The translations under genes and the position numbers were made by a program. Shown piece after piece: positions 1 to 12,500 of a DNA stretch of 64,000 nucleotides. This DNA comes from Nematopogon swammerdamellus. Its lineage: Eukaryota > Arthropoda > Insecta > Lepidoptera > Adelidae. The stretch spans positions 11,281,361 to 11,345,360 of the forward strand of contig OX336343.1 of assembly GCA_946902875.1 (NCBI GenBank). The letters run 5' to 3'. The notes beneath the pieces were generated by a model. The model saw only the letters and a program-made list of their open reading frames with translations, did not search any database and was not told where the DNA came from. Within the stretch, counting starts at the first letter, position 1; each line of letters starts with the position of its first letter.

Positions 1-218
1 CCGCGTGATAATACGCGAAATTACTAACTAATAGCCAATGGAATAAACTCCAGAATAAAAACATGCTAAAATTTTTTTTCCAAGTTGTTCTTACCTAAAA
101 TTGCCCATTCTCCAATATTATTCATATATAGATGTTCAGGTGAAGAACGCTGCCACTAAATTGACGAAGAACGTGCATAAATAGCAATGGAATCCAATCC
201 AAAATAAATTAAGAAAAA

Positions 219-733
219 AAAACCGACCAAGTGCGAGTCGAACTCGTGCACCGAGGGTTCCTTATCGCCATGCCATGGCTAGCGCCACTCACACCATCTA
301 GATGGCGTGTTATGAAATGCTTTATATTAGTTAAATGTCATGATTAGTTAACCTGTTGCCTCAGCACCCGCGCGGGTTTTACGCGGCGCACAACGGTTAC
401 GTCCCACAACACCCGCGCGGGTGTCTGCGCATTGCGCAATTGAACACCGCATGTTTTAATTCATTAGCTAATTCTGGCAATTTTTCTTATTAAAATGCTT
501 CATACATAATCTATTCGGTAGATGGCGCGCGCGCATACATTCTTCTATGGGAACCCCCGTGAATTTTTGACTTTTTCTTATTTTGTTATTTGTTGTTATA
601 TCGGCCATACATAATACCACATATTCTGTGAAAATTTCAACGGGCTACCTATTACGGTTCAAGAGAACAGCCCTCGGACAGACGGCGTAGGCTTAGTAAT
701 AGGGTCCTGTACCGGATACGGAACCCTAAAAAC
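219..733 (+). repeat. Dispersed repeat with CCGACCAAGTGCGAGTCG start
   Basis: Starts with ACCGACCAAGTGCGAGTCGA and a GGGTTCC motif, and ends with GGATACGGAACCCT. The same ends bracket copies near 39034-39393, 43388-43560 (3' part) and 62155-62567 (inverted). Non-coding; it ends with runs related to GGACAGAC. Its class is uncertain. Confidence 0.6.
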
Positions 734-817
734 AAGGAACCTTCAGTCAAAAATGATGTCAGAACATTTTTTTTCTGTTGTGTATTGCAAATGTGTTCGA
801 TGTCAATGGAAATATTT

Positions 818-1122
818 TTAACCCTTTCGGCGCCAGGCGCACATATTTGTGCGCGCCTATAGTCATTCTGTGAGGCCAGGCGCACACATATGTGATTTGG
901 AAAAAGTGCTTTCATAAATAGGTGGCGCCAGGCGCACATATTTGTGCGCGCCTATATAGTCATTCTGTGAGGCCAGGCGCACACATATGTGATTTAGAAA
1001 AGTGCTTTCATAAACAGTTTTAATTTGTAGTTTATTGTAGTAGTAGTACGGGTGGAAGTTCTGTAAAGCCTTGGCCTGGGCGCATGACTGGGTCCTGGCG
1101 GTCCTGGCGCCGAAAGGGTTAA
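818..1122. mobile_element. piggyBac-like MITE with TTAA target duplication
   Basis: TTAA at both ends (818-821 and 1119-1122), enclosing perfect 16-bp inverted termini CCCTTTCGGCGCCAGG. The interior holds two tandem copies of a unit of about 92 bp, each with the GGCGCACATATTTGTGCGCG palindrome. No coding capacity. TTAA duplication is the hallmark of piggyBac-type transposition. Confidence 0.8.
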
Positions 1123-1398
1123 TCATGTATCTAAAGTACTCTTTCATTCTATAATATTTTTTAATATTTTGGGGGGTCGCTGGGTTAAGTCTTGGTAGTG
1201 TTCTCTGGAGCTGTATGGAGTCCACACAAATTACCAACCTAGCAGTCTACTGTGCCAGTGGTGGGTCACACTAAAGTAGAGCTCAGCAAGTCCGACATTT
1301 ACGTCCTCGTTGGTACCACAGGTCGCAGGCGAAAAACTCCTGATGTGGCTCTGCTGCACTTGGAGGTCAGCCTGCGACTAGCCGGTCGGTGGACTTGA

Positions 1399-4300
1399 GT
1401 GTATCGGGGGTGTACTGGGTTGTGGATGCTAGTGTCGCTTGCACTCCAGACTCCTATTAACCGACTGACAGCCGCAGGGGTCAGGGAGAGCCGGTGGAAA
1501 CAGGTGACCGCTGCCTGCCTGCGTGGTAGTACAGGGGCCCGGCATACGGTCCTCACCAACCCGTGTGTTGGCTGCCCTATCAACACGCGAAAATCCCTGT
1601 CAGAGAGCATTGTGGGGCTGGTGACCATGGGAGACCACATGTTTTCCTGGGAGGGGGGGCCCGGGGGTCCTCTCGCTCTCTGCGACTGTCAGTTAGTTGA
1701 GTCTATTCGAGTTGCACAAGGCATCACCGCGCCCTGGACACATTCTGATACGCTCCATGAATCAAACCCATCCAAATCAATGAGCCGAACCAAAAATAGA
1801 AAAGTTTGTAAACCTTCAGCGGCCCGTTCTCCCTCAAAATTTAAAGTAGACCTCGCAAATATAAGAGGTCTACATACGAATTTCTCCTCCGTCGCCTGCC
1901 ATCTGCAGACGGCGAGGCCTCACCTCCTCTTTCTTTCGGAGACCCAGATCGGGCGTCCTGCGGACACATCCTACCTGGACGTTCCTGGTTACAATCTTCA
2001 GGAACGTTTCATGGCGAAGGGTGGTGTCTGCTTGTACGTTGGATCTGGTGTCTCCTATACCCGGCTCACCCGATTTGAGGATCCTGCTTTCCCTGTGCTA
2101 TGGATCCGCATGAATCTTCCCCATGTGGTGAGAGTTTACGCGGGTGCGTACAGATCCCCTAACCTCAGTGCGTCAAGAACAGAGGCATTTTGCGAGCATC
2201 TCAGCAGTACGGCAGACAAACTGCTTTGCGAGTTCCCTACGGCGGAGTTAGTGATGCTGGGTGATTTCAATGCTAAACACCAAGTCTGGTTGGGCTCCCC
2301 CATCACTGACCATGCCGGCAGGGAGACTTACAACTTGGCCATTGCACACGGGTTGACGCAGTTGGTGTCCGGAACCACTCGGATACCTGATAACCCTGCT
2401 CATCGACCTAGTTTGCTGGACCTTGTGCTGACTAGCGAGCCAAATGGTTACAAGGTGAGGGTTGAAGCTCCCCTCGGTAACTCCGACCATTGCCTTGTAC
2501 GCTCAACTGTGCCAACTGTACACCTCGCGGAAGCACGTGAATGTAGTACGCGAACAGTTTGGCACTACCGGTCAGCACAATGGGATGACTTCCGTTCCTT
2601 CTTGGGAGCATACCCTTGGCACGACGTTTGCTTCTCTTCTCCAGACCCATCCCTGTGTGCCCAATCGGTCGTCGATGTGATCGCACAGGGTATGAATTTC
2701 TTCATCCCTACCTCCGCTGTTCCCATCGGCGGCCGCCATAAGCCTTGGTTTGATCGTCAATGCAGGCTGGCTATTGACGCAAAGAACCAGGCTTACAGGA
2801 AATGGCTGCAGAATAGGTCTGTCGAGAACAGGCGAGAGCTCAACGTCGCTGCTAGGTCCTGCAAACGAACGCAAAACTTGGCCAAGTTCAGGCACGACCG
2901 TGGAATTGGCGCGAAACTTGCGCGTAGCCCTTCGGGTAGCCGCGCCTTCTGGTCTCTCGCCAAATCCATCGGTCGGAATTTCTGCCGTCCTGCTACACCT
3001 CCGCTGGAACGTCCGGATGGCTCGCTCGCTATACTCGCGAAGGAAAAGGCGAATATCTTTGCACGCCTTTTCGCATCCAACTCAAACATGGACGACCTGG
3101 GCGCCAACCCCCCTTCATTGCCCCATTGCGGGCGTATGATGGATAATATTAGGTTCCATCCCAGAGTCGTCTATAAAACGCTACGTGAGTTGGATATTTC
3201 GAAGAGTAGCGGGCCTGACGGCGTCCCGGCGGTTGTCTTGAAAAATTGTGCTCTGGAATTGGCGCCAGTCCTTACTCGCCTATTCAAACGCTCCTATTCC
3301 TCCGGTTCAATGCCTTCTTGCTGGAAAAGAGCTTCGGTCCAGCCGGTCCCCAAGAAGGGGGACCCAGCGAACCCATCGAACTATCGCCCTATTGCGATAA
3401 CCTCACTCTTGAGTAAGGTTATGGAGCGTATTGTCAACTCAGCGCTCCTGACGTACCTAGAAGACTATAAACTCCTCGACGATAAGCAATACGGCTTCCG
3501 CAAGCAAAGGTCGACTGGAGATCTTCTAGCGTACGTCACGCACTTGTGGGCTGAAAGACTCGATGGTTTTGGGGAATCGCTGGCGGTCGCTTTGGATATA
3601 TCCAAAGCATTCGATCGCGTCTGGCACCGGGGACTCCTAAGCAAGCTTCCGGCCTACGGTGTCCCTACAAAACTGTGCACTTGGATCTCCAGCTTTTTGA
3701 GCAATCGGTCGATCTTTGTCACCCTTGATGGTGCATGCTCGGCCGATTACTCAATCAATGCTGGTGTTCCACAAGGATCCGTGCTGTCGCCTACGCCAGA
3801 GGTTCCCAAACTTTTTAAAGTTGCGACTCCCAAAACATATTATACATTTTACGCGCCTCCCCCGACTAATACTCAGGACGGAAATTATTTGAATACCTAT
3901 AGTAGTATCGCGTCGACTGCGACGCGGAGCGACGCCCTAGGTACCGAGTCGCGACGCCCCAGGGCGTCGCGACGCACTGTTTGGGAAAGACTGGCCTACG
4001 CTGTTTCTATTATTTATTAACGACATGCTCTCGCTCGGCGAAATACATTGCTACGCGGACGACAGCACGGTGCACGAAGGGTTCATCAAAGACTGGAAGG
4101 GTAGAGAGGCGTCAGCAGCAAACGCGAGACGCGAAACTGTTGCTCGGGTTGACCTGGTTCTCGATAAAGTATCCTCATGGGGGAAGGAGAACTTGGTCAA
4201 CTTCAACGTAGCTAAGACGCAAGCCTGTGCCTTCTCTACTAAGGCTGATCCGTTTCCACTCCAAGCAACTTTCCAGGGCAGCCAAGTCCCCAATGATGGT

Positions 4301-4933
4301 AGTCTGGGCGTCCTGGGTATAGAGGTGTCCAGGGACGTTGGATTTCGATCGTTCATAGAATCCAAGGCGAAACTAGCATCTCGAAAATTAGGGATACTCT
4401 ACCGATGTCGGCGATTTTTCACACCGGTCCAATTGCTTACACTCTATAAAGCACAAGTAAGACCGGTGATGGAATATTGCAGTCATCTTTGGGAGGGTTC
4501 CCCTGAGTACCTTCTTTCAGCCTTGGATTCTATCCAACGACGAGCCATTCGCCTCATTGGCGACTCTGTACTCACAAAGGACCTTCAACCTCTAAAACAC
4601 AGACGTATCGTTGGGTCATTGAGCCTGTTTTATCGGTACTACTATGGCCGCTGCTCTGACGAAATTGCTTCCCTTATCCCTCCTCCTCCTGTTCGCCTTC
4701 GCCAAACCCGCCATACTCTCGCGGAACACCCCTTTGTAGTGGACAGACGAGTACTTCGAACGGCACGATTCTCTAAATCGTTCTTGTGCCGCACTGCAAA
4801 GGTGTGGAACGGGCTTCCGGGGAATATCTTTCCCCACTCCTACAATCCACGGATCTTCAAATCGCGGGTAAATAGCCTTTCCCCAGCGACATTAGTCCAC
4901 CTCCAAGCCGGACTGGCACCTCCTCGGCGGTGA
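1399..4933 (+). pseudogene. LINE-A endonuclease-reverse transcriptase, interrupted by a MITE
   Basis: Open from 1399 (the ATG at 1780 or another start is possible) to the insertion at 3797, then from about 4002 to 4933 in another frame. Endonuclease: ANIRGLHTN, LLFLSETQIG, MLGDFNAKHQVW and NSDHCLV, covering the expected acidic, asparagine and SDH residues. Reverse transcriptase: [56 protein letters not shown] and, past the insertion, YADD at 4052-4063. The C-terminal part has [18 protein letters not shown]. The only visible lesion is the 205-bp insertion (element plus duplicated target), which shifts the frame. Exact clade uncertain. Confidence 0.85.
3797..3993. mobile_element. hAT-like MITE inside LINE-A
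   Basis: 197 bp, flanked by an exact 8-bp duplication GCCTACGC (3789-3796 and 3994-4001). Ends CAGAGGTTCCCAAAC and GTTTGGGAAAGACTG are imperfect inverted repeats. 8-bp duplications and a CAG.GGTTCCCAAAC end are typical of hAT elements. Interior has CGTCGCGACGC palindromes and no coding capacity. Confidence 0.85.
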
Positions 4934-4987
4934 TATTGGCTGCGCCTGAGGCTTCGACCTCGGACACAGCTAGCTAGTTCGGAAACA

Positions 4988-5022
<35 letters not shown>

Positions 5023-5024
<2 letters not shown>

Positions 5025-5590
5025 AGAACAATTCATTGAAATAGCAATAGACTTAAACTTCCGCCTGGTCCAGATAGGTCGAAGGTACGGTAGAGTTGGA
5101 AGTCAACGAGTGTAGGAGATTGGTTGAACGCGTGGTCAAGTCGGAACATCAAGGGTTAGGAATAGACTAATTGTAAATTGGGTTCATAGTTTTTCTTTCA
5201 AACTGGTACTTAGACACGCTAAACAGCTAACTAACTCATCGCCATCTAACACATCATCACCTACAGACCCTCTTGCTAGATCGCGATCCATTTCTGCCAA
5301 TGAACCTGTCAATTTGCACGTCTAAAAAGTTACAAAATGCATTGCACTGTTGAGAACTGTTACGATTGCATAACCTTTACCAGCGTCGACTTTGATTTAT
5401 GCACCACTCGCTGTTAATTCAGAAACGTTTGGAAATTCTGCTTTTATGCATGGCCCCGCTGGCCCCGATTCAGGCACCCATACAGCATTACATAAAAAAA
5501 AGGACAGCGAGCGAGAGTACATGTCCCTGCCCAAGGAAGACAGCAGCAAATTCGTTTAGGTTTGAAATTGGCCTTCATTTGGTGGTGAGG
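5023..5590. other. Intergenic stretch, nothing recognised
   Basis: Between the LINE-A tail and a SINE remnant. It lies downstream of the dynein stop on the gene strand. No convincing coding region, RNA gene or repeat boundary is seen. Confidence 0.5.
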
Positions 5591-5619
5591 GGAAATTGGA
5601 ACTGGATAATTTTATTTAT

Positions 5620-5906
5620 GGAAACTCACCTAAACCAGCCGTGATGTCAGTCCATAACACCTCAGTGAACTAGGTGTCATGTCAGCGCTTCCCTTTGGTC
5701 GCGCCTGCTATACTGAACTTGACAGAAAACTTGTGGTACCGATCTAGTAAGGTAAGAAGGGAAGGGACCTACAGATTTACATGGAATTCGAACCACAGTC
5801 AGTCTCAACGGTCAACCATCCATGTACTGACAGTGTTCAGGTGTGCTTAACATCATGAATGGCGCCGATCGCTTCATCGCACCACTGAGCTACTGACGCT
5901 GATCAT
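5620..5906 (-). mobile_element. SINE with tRNA/5S-like head, decayed (copy A6)
   Basis: Read on the minus strand it starts near the tRNA-like AGCTCAGTGGT box and continues into the shared tail (GGTTCGAATTCC-like box, then GTGTTATGGACTGACATCAC). More diverged than the other copies. Confidence 0.65.
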
Positions 5907-6225
5907 GGCAGGAGTAAAGTAAAAATGTCTATAAGATGTAAAACAATTTATATTTTGTGACAACATTTAGTAACTTGATAAGTAGTTGAAATATTTAATG
6001 ACTAGTCATACAATCACAGTAAAACACAAAGTAGGTACTTCAGTCAGTGTCCCAAGTGCCTGTACCCTTGTCAACAACATTGAATTATAAATACGACACT
6101 GAGCGGCGAGTAGACATATTACGTGCGAAAGATCTGGTTGTCTTCTTACTTGGCTCATGTAATACACATAGGAGAACTCGTTATGTATATATATATATAT
6201 ATATTCATATTTAAACGGAACAAAG

Positions 6226-6522
6226 TTAATCGTTGAGCTGCGTGAGCGACGCAACGCCTCTGTTTATCCAATGCTTCTGCGGCACATCGCTGGGCATGGT
6301 TATGAACATGACGAAGTTGCTCGAGTGGCCGGTGGTAGCGAGCACACCGCGCCGCTCACTCGTCTTGTACACCGGGCAGAAGTAGCACGGCGGCGGGTTG
6401 AAGTCGGAGATGAGCGCCGGACGGAACCACATCACGGGCACCGTGTCGAACAGGATTTTCGGGTACGATTCGTCGAGTTTATGTGTCTCCCGGTTCCAGC
6501 GCGACCCTTCGAGGAATAGGCC
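6226..6522 (-). CDS. Dynein exon 35: C-terminus and stop
   Basis: 98 codons plus [23 protein letters not shown], then [32 protein letters not shown] and [15 protein letters not shown]. This is the standard C-terminus of single-headed inner-arm dyneins, so the gene is complete at this end. The acceptor is AACGCAG. I see no clear poly(A) signal; the downstream DNA starts with a (TA)n run. Confidence 0.97.
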   Translation of the reverse strand, partial: GLFLEGSRWNRETHKLDESYPKILFDTVPVMWFRPALISDFNPPPCYFCPVYKTSERRGVLATTGHSSNFVMFITMPSDVPQKHWINRGVASLTQLND

Positions 6523-9500
6523 CTGCGTTAGGAAAATAGTGTTAACATTTTGTGTGATATGATCTACCTTTTGCGAGCAGCGTTAGTTGTGCAAATTTTG
6601 TGAAAGTTTTCACTAAGTAGGAATGCTGACTAGCCTCACGTAAAAGTTCAGATTCTCAAGTGGTATAGATCAGGGGTGGCCAACCGGTCGATCGCGGATG
6701 CTGTGTTGGTCGATCGTGACGAGACCTACAAATTATAAATTTTTATGTCTAAAATCCCGCCACATAAAGAAATCATGCAGCGCGCAGCGCCGCCGCGCCA
6801 ATATCTATAGACCGATATTACGCGCATTACCTGTGTATTATGACCATATATTATATCTCTATGTGATCGTGACTTATTCCCCGGGCTGCCCAATCACACA
6901 TCGGAATCATTTACGTAGTTCCCGGATGACTAAACAAATTAAATGTCAATTAAGTAAGTTTATGGCAAAGATGTATTATGTACTAGCGTACGAAATTTTG
7001 AGTAACTAGGGTAGGGTGGGCCTATTTCGCCGAAAATTCATGTTTTTTGGATGCCATGTCTTGCATTGTTAACTTTTACATAGTTTAATAATTTTTCCTT
7101 GCTGGCTATTAAATTGCACAAAAAAAATTTATTAGTGAACTCTTTATATTTTTAATAAATTAAAAACAAAAGGCTGTCAATGCCGGCGGAATAGCCCCAC
7201 GGTGGGGCAATTCCGCCGGTCTCGTTTTTGAGCTGTATTTACCTGTGCAACTTTACTGGTCATATGCATAATTATGTCTAGCCTCAGTAATACTGATTCT
7301 GATGATAAAATACTCCCACGGTGGGGCTAGGTAAGTGAGGGTAGGAAAAAAAAAATGAAAATAATGATATGCAACCTTCGATATATTGTATTCTAAAGTG
7401 CTTATAATAGTTTCACACCATTAACACAAAAAAATAATATTTTGAAATGTCAGAAATAACCTGTTAAACATGCCTCTTTTTATTTTTATTTTTGCGCGTT
7501 CAGATTAATTTATTTAAAAAAAAAACTAACCTATGTAAAGTTATAATTACTTCTAATTTGGAATAAATAAGGCTTTGTATTCATTGAAAAAAAGTTTCAT
7601 GTCATTATCTTAGAAAACAAAAAAGTTACAGCCATCCAAATGACAATAAACGGGTAGCCGGCGGAATTGCCCCACCGGCGAGATAGCCCCACCCTACCCT
7701 ATCTATTTTGAGGGTTATGAAGTAGATCGCCAGGAGTCAGGAAAATAAAAAGTATGTACATCTTAGGCTTCATCAACTTGGCCATCCCTGGTATAGATAG
7801 TGTTTCAGTCGCGACAGGCCTTCTAGGTTTATTTACAACGTTATAAGTTTTATAATAGTAGATATTTAAAACAATTTAAATGCCACATGAATGTGTGTCA
7901 AACAATGTACGTACCGCTATCATTATAGATAAAAATAAATAATTGAGTGCAACAAACTGACACAATTTTGGTAAAGTGCAAGAAATCAAAAGATAATAAA
8001 GTGCCTGTAGGTAAGTAAACCACTTACTGCAGCATGCACACTCTCCTCATTCCCATGCTTATCCAAAGGCTGCATGTTAGCAAACAAATATTCAGTATCA
8101 ATGTTACCACTATGCAAAGTTTCAGATCCGGTGGCTTGGATGAGGCGTTTAAGAATAACATATAGATAACATACAGACAACAGATCACAAGACACAATCT
8201 GATTTTATTACCTTTCCATAAAATATATAGTAGGTATTATTGATTTATTTACACTTATTTATAAATACACCCTGTCTTAACTTGTTTACTAACTTGTCTA
8301 ACTTACGCATATTATTTATTAACCTGACGCAATCCAAAACAAAATCAGGCGCTTCTTAAGGTGGTAGATGACTATTGTGAATGGACCAAAGGGATGAAGA
8401 AAACCGAAGAAAACCGTTTCAATATTCTGTCTTACATACATGATTATTTCACGAACATATAAAGAAACAGAGGTCATAATTTTTAGATCCCTGAAATATT
8501 TTCTACACGACGTAGTTCTGTCAGTGTTAGCCATGACCCTTCTTGCTCTTTTTTGCATAACAAGTACACGTTCATTGGCTAGGCATCATATTATCCTAAC
8601 TATAGCCATATTTCAATAGATATAACTATAATTTATATGCTTATAGTTAGGTAAAGATTCAAGGTATTAATGTGTGATAGATTATTGTAATATAATGTTG
8701 TAAATTCTCTGAAAAATAAGTGGGTGAAAAGTGGTAAAAACGTCCGAAAATGTATTTGCTACCCTCGTTACAAATATGTCCACACAAAAAACGCTCGCGC
8801 ACGGCAACCAACGGACCAAAATTTAGAATGTTCATTGAAAAACCATTTATTCTGTAAGCGTTTGAATTTATTTAGATGATTCTTAGTCTTATTGACTATA
8901 TGTTGAATGATAGAGATGATACTAAATCATTCCTCATTTTTTGTTATAGAATGCTGTCACAGCATAGAAAAAATTTATTTTTCATGAAAAAAGAACGCAC
9001 TCTCAGAGATAACGACCATTTAGCTAAAGTCGAGTCATTTTGTCTTCGTGCAAGTCGTGGTTTCAATATCGAGTTACGGATTGAAGCTGTTGTTGGTTAA
9101 CAGGTTTTTAGATATATTTAAGTAAGTATGTGTTGGATCAATCGGCCTTTATCATTTGTTATAATTTTCATATGCTATTATTAAAATCGAACATCCTTAT
9201 TTAACTCGTTTAGCATTTGAATTGCTCTGTTTAAAAGAATTAAAAATATATATATACAACCAAAATTCATAAAAAGAGGTGCCAACCTTGCAATAAACAC
9301 CAAAAGGTGGTCCCTCAGTGCAGTCATACTCGACATCTGTGAGAGTGAACTCAAAGTGCAGCTGGTCAATGGGTATATGGTTCTTGCGCGAGTAGTTCTG
9401 CAGTACGCCCGTGAGAAAGGACTGCGTGAAGTAGAAACCAGACAGCCAGAACACGATGGGAGGGCCTGCGTCGATCCAGTCTTGTAGGAATTTCAGTCTG

Positions 9501-12500
9501 GAGGAGAGATATACATTTGTTACTGATTAAGGTGATGTGAAATATGTTTTCCATTGTTGCTTGAACTTATAATGGATAAACGCGGCCTCTGTCTTTAGGG
9601 TTCCATCGCAAAATTGTGAAAAAGAGAAACAGTAAGAAGATGTTGGGAGTATTATCCATTTATTTGCACATTCCTTTTTATATAAATTTTACATTTTTTT
9701 TTTTTAATTCAAACCTAAAATTAATATAAAAATAAACAGAGTTTCCACCACCGGCGGCGGGGCGAACGCAAGCTACCGATGGTCGGGCCCTAGGGAGAGA
9801 AACCTCCGGACGATGCGTGCAGCGAGTCCAATTCGGTCTGAGTCCATCCGAGAATAGGCACGAATTTTATTGCCGCCTGACAAAGGGCTTTTTAGCACTT
9901 TTGTAAGACGGTGAAAAAAAATTTTCCTTAACTGATTGTTTCATGCCCGTATCCCGTATGTTGAGAGCCTCCGATATTCCCAGATATTTATAGGGTTCGT
10001 CTTTGGAGAGAGCTCGAACATTCATGGACCCCGACAACTGTATGCCGCCGGAGTTCACCATCACACCTCGTTCCACATGGATGGTCCCACATTTTTCCAA
10101 GCCAAATTCCATTCCAATGTCGTTGCTGAAGCCTTCAGTTATCTTCATCATCGACATTAGTTCGGTGTCCGACTTGGCAAACAGTTTGAGGCCATATAAA
10201 ATAAGTGTGATATTCGAGAGCCTCCTCTTCGAAGACAGAAGCCCAGCTCTGAGTCCTCAAGCGGAGTGCTAAGAGGGTTCAGAGCCAGACAAAACCAAAG
10301 CGGACTCAGACTGTCTCCCTGGAAGATCCCCCGCCGTATGGGAATCGGGTCGTCTGCAACCGAAGTCCGTTGACCACCTGGCACACGAAGGATAGTACTC
10401 CATTGTCCCATACATGCGCCAAGGAATTGACCACGTATGGGGCACGGAGTCAAAAGCCTTCTTGTAGTCTATCCAGGCAGCAGACAGGTTCTTTCGATTG
10501 CGTCGGACCTGCTGACAAACGGTCATGTCTATGAGGAGCAGCTCCTTTTAGTACCGCGGGAACCAGCCCGACATCCATTCTGAGCAACGGATAAGATGTT
10601 ATTGTCCTTTATGTGAATTGATATTTTGTGTGTCAGAATGGATGTCAGGAGCTTGTAGATGGTAGGTAAGCAAGTGATTGGTCTGTAATTTTTGGGGTTT
10701 GGAGTGCTACCAGATTTATGGAGCAGGTGGGTGACACCAGTGGTCATGAATTCCGGGAGAACCTACGTTCGAGGGCATCCTGGAATTGAACAGCCAATCG
10801 GGAGTGGCAGCTTCTGAACCATTTCAGCCAGAAGTTCTGCAATCCGTCCGGCCCTGGAGTATTATTATTATTATTAGGGCTCAAATTGAATTATGTCTAA
10901 AAAAAATTCGATTAATTTCTTTTTTTCATTTGCAACATCACTAACCAGAAATGCAAAAAATTAGCAACACAATAAATATCAAATTGCTCGGGTGGAATAT
11001 TTCTGGAGGGTGAATATTTCTTCAAACCATCACTAGCAAACCCTATTCAATACTGAATTTCTAGAATATTAGGGAGTAGAGTAGAGAGTTCGTAAGTCAG
11101 AACCTGACGGACACACATTTAAGATTAAACAAGCAGCAGGCGGCAGGAGCAATATCGAGTAGCCTGCAAAAATACTAAATGTCGTTTTCGTTAATTGCAG
11201 AGCAAATGAGCTCGGAGAAGGTGCTGGATGCGGAGACGTGGCCGCAGGAAGCGGAGGCGGCCATCGCCGACATCCGCAAGCACGTCAAACGCGCCGCCAT
11301 CTCCTCCACACTCGCCAACGACAACCGACGCATACACATCAACGTCACCACTCTCGAGGACCGCCATTACTGCGTCGAGATGTCTGCGGCCGGCTTCCGC
11401 GTCGTCGGGAGGAAATACGACGACACCGCCCTCTCGACGATCGAGAATATGAACTATGAGACCCCCTACGCCCTCCTCGATAGCATCAGCGAAGCCTACA
11501 GACAGTCGTTCGGTGGAGAGCTCATGAACAAACTGCTAGTGCTCGCCAAGAGAGCTGAGAACTCTGAGAACTAGCGGCGATCGCCGTTATACTCAACAAG
11601 CTTGAGGCTTTATTTAAAGACGCTTGTCTATGAAACGGCAGATCGCTAAGCATATCGGTGAAGGCTTGTGTTTGCACACATTAAAAAAAATTCTAACCGA
11701 GCGGCTTAAGGGGCACATTGGAAGAGCTCCTATTTAAATGTGCTAGTTAATAAATAATAAATAGATTATTAATGAGCCGAAAGAGGCTTGCCAAACTGGG
11801 CTTTATGTTGTATCGTAAGTCGTCGTCTTATAGTCTGAATTGATCTATCAAAAATGTTTACTAGTCCATCATGTTGTGTACGGGGAACGTAGTGAGCGAC
11901 GGAGCTTATTTGCATTGTAGTATTTAGGCAGTCAATATTATCATCACAAGTTGTTCCACTGCTGAATATGGGCCTCTTTTATTGTAATTTAATAATTTTA
12001 GTAATGCATTTTCATGGCCTCTCGTTAAGAGAGCTATACAATTTGGCAGCTTAGGAGCCAGTCCAGCTCAATGTCAACATGACATTTGAAAATAAGTGTA
12101 CACAAAATACAATATGAAGTGAGGTATACATTAACTATGGTAGATATGTACATTTTTTAATTAAGAGCAAAATACTTTATGTTCTATTGCAAATGATGTG
12201 AATCAAGAGCGAAATCATACAATTTAATTGTTATTTCTATTAGGTATAAAGTTTAAAACAAATTATTAGATGCACAAAGGGATTGCAAAAATCTTGCTAG
12301 AAACACCAATTATGTTTCATATTAGCAGTATGGATTAAACTTGTCAGGTGGCCTAGTTGAAATACCTAACAAAAAGATCTTAGTGAGAGATTGGTTGTGT
12401 GCATTCTGTGCAGGTTTATGATTTCACAAATAAAATAGGGTTGATGTTCAATAAACATATCAGTAGGATTTTGTTAATATTGAACTTGTAAAAAACTTAT

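Larger units (their letters stand above)
1170..5022 (+). mobile_element. Non-LTR retrotransposon (LINE-A, jockey/CR1 group)
   Basis: Encodes an apurinic-like endonuclease followed by reverse transcriptase and ends in a poly(A) run of about 30 (4991-5022) preceded by AATAAA. The left boundary is approximate. The long tail and the long open frame indicate a fairly recent insertion. Related truncated fragments occur at 34855-35266 and 51837-52265, both on the minus strand. Confidence 0.85.

Noticed and set aside
863..1237. Minus-strand frame of 124 codons
   Set aside because: It spans the piggyBac-like MITE and its tandem unit; the repeated HMCA/ICVRLASQNDY words are the DNA repeat.
8876..9100. 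Plus-strand 74-codon frame
   Set aside because: No recognisable motif, AT-driven composition, no splice or promoter context; may be chance.
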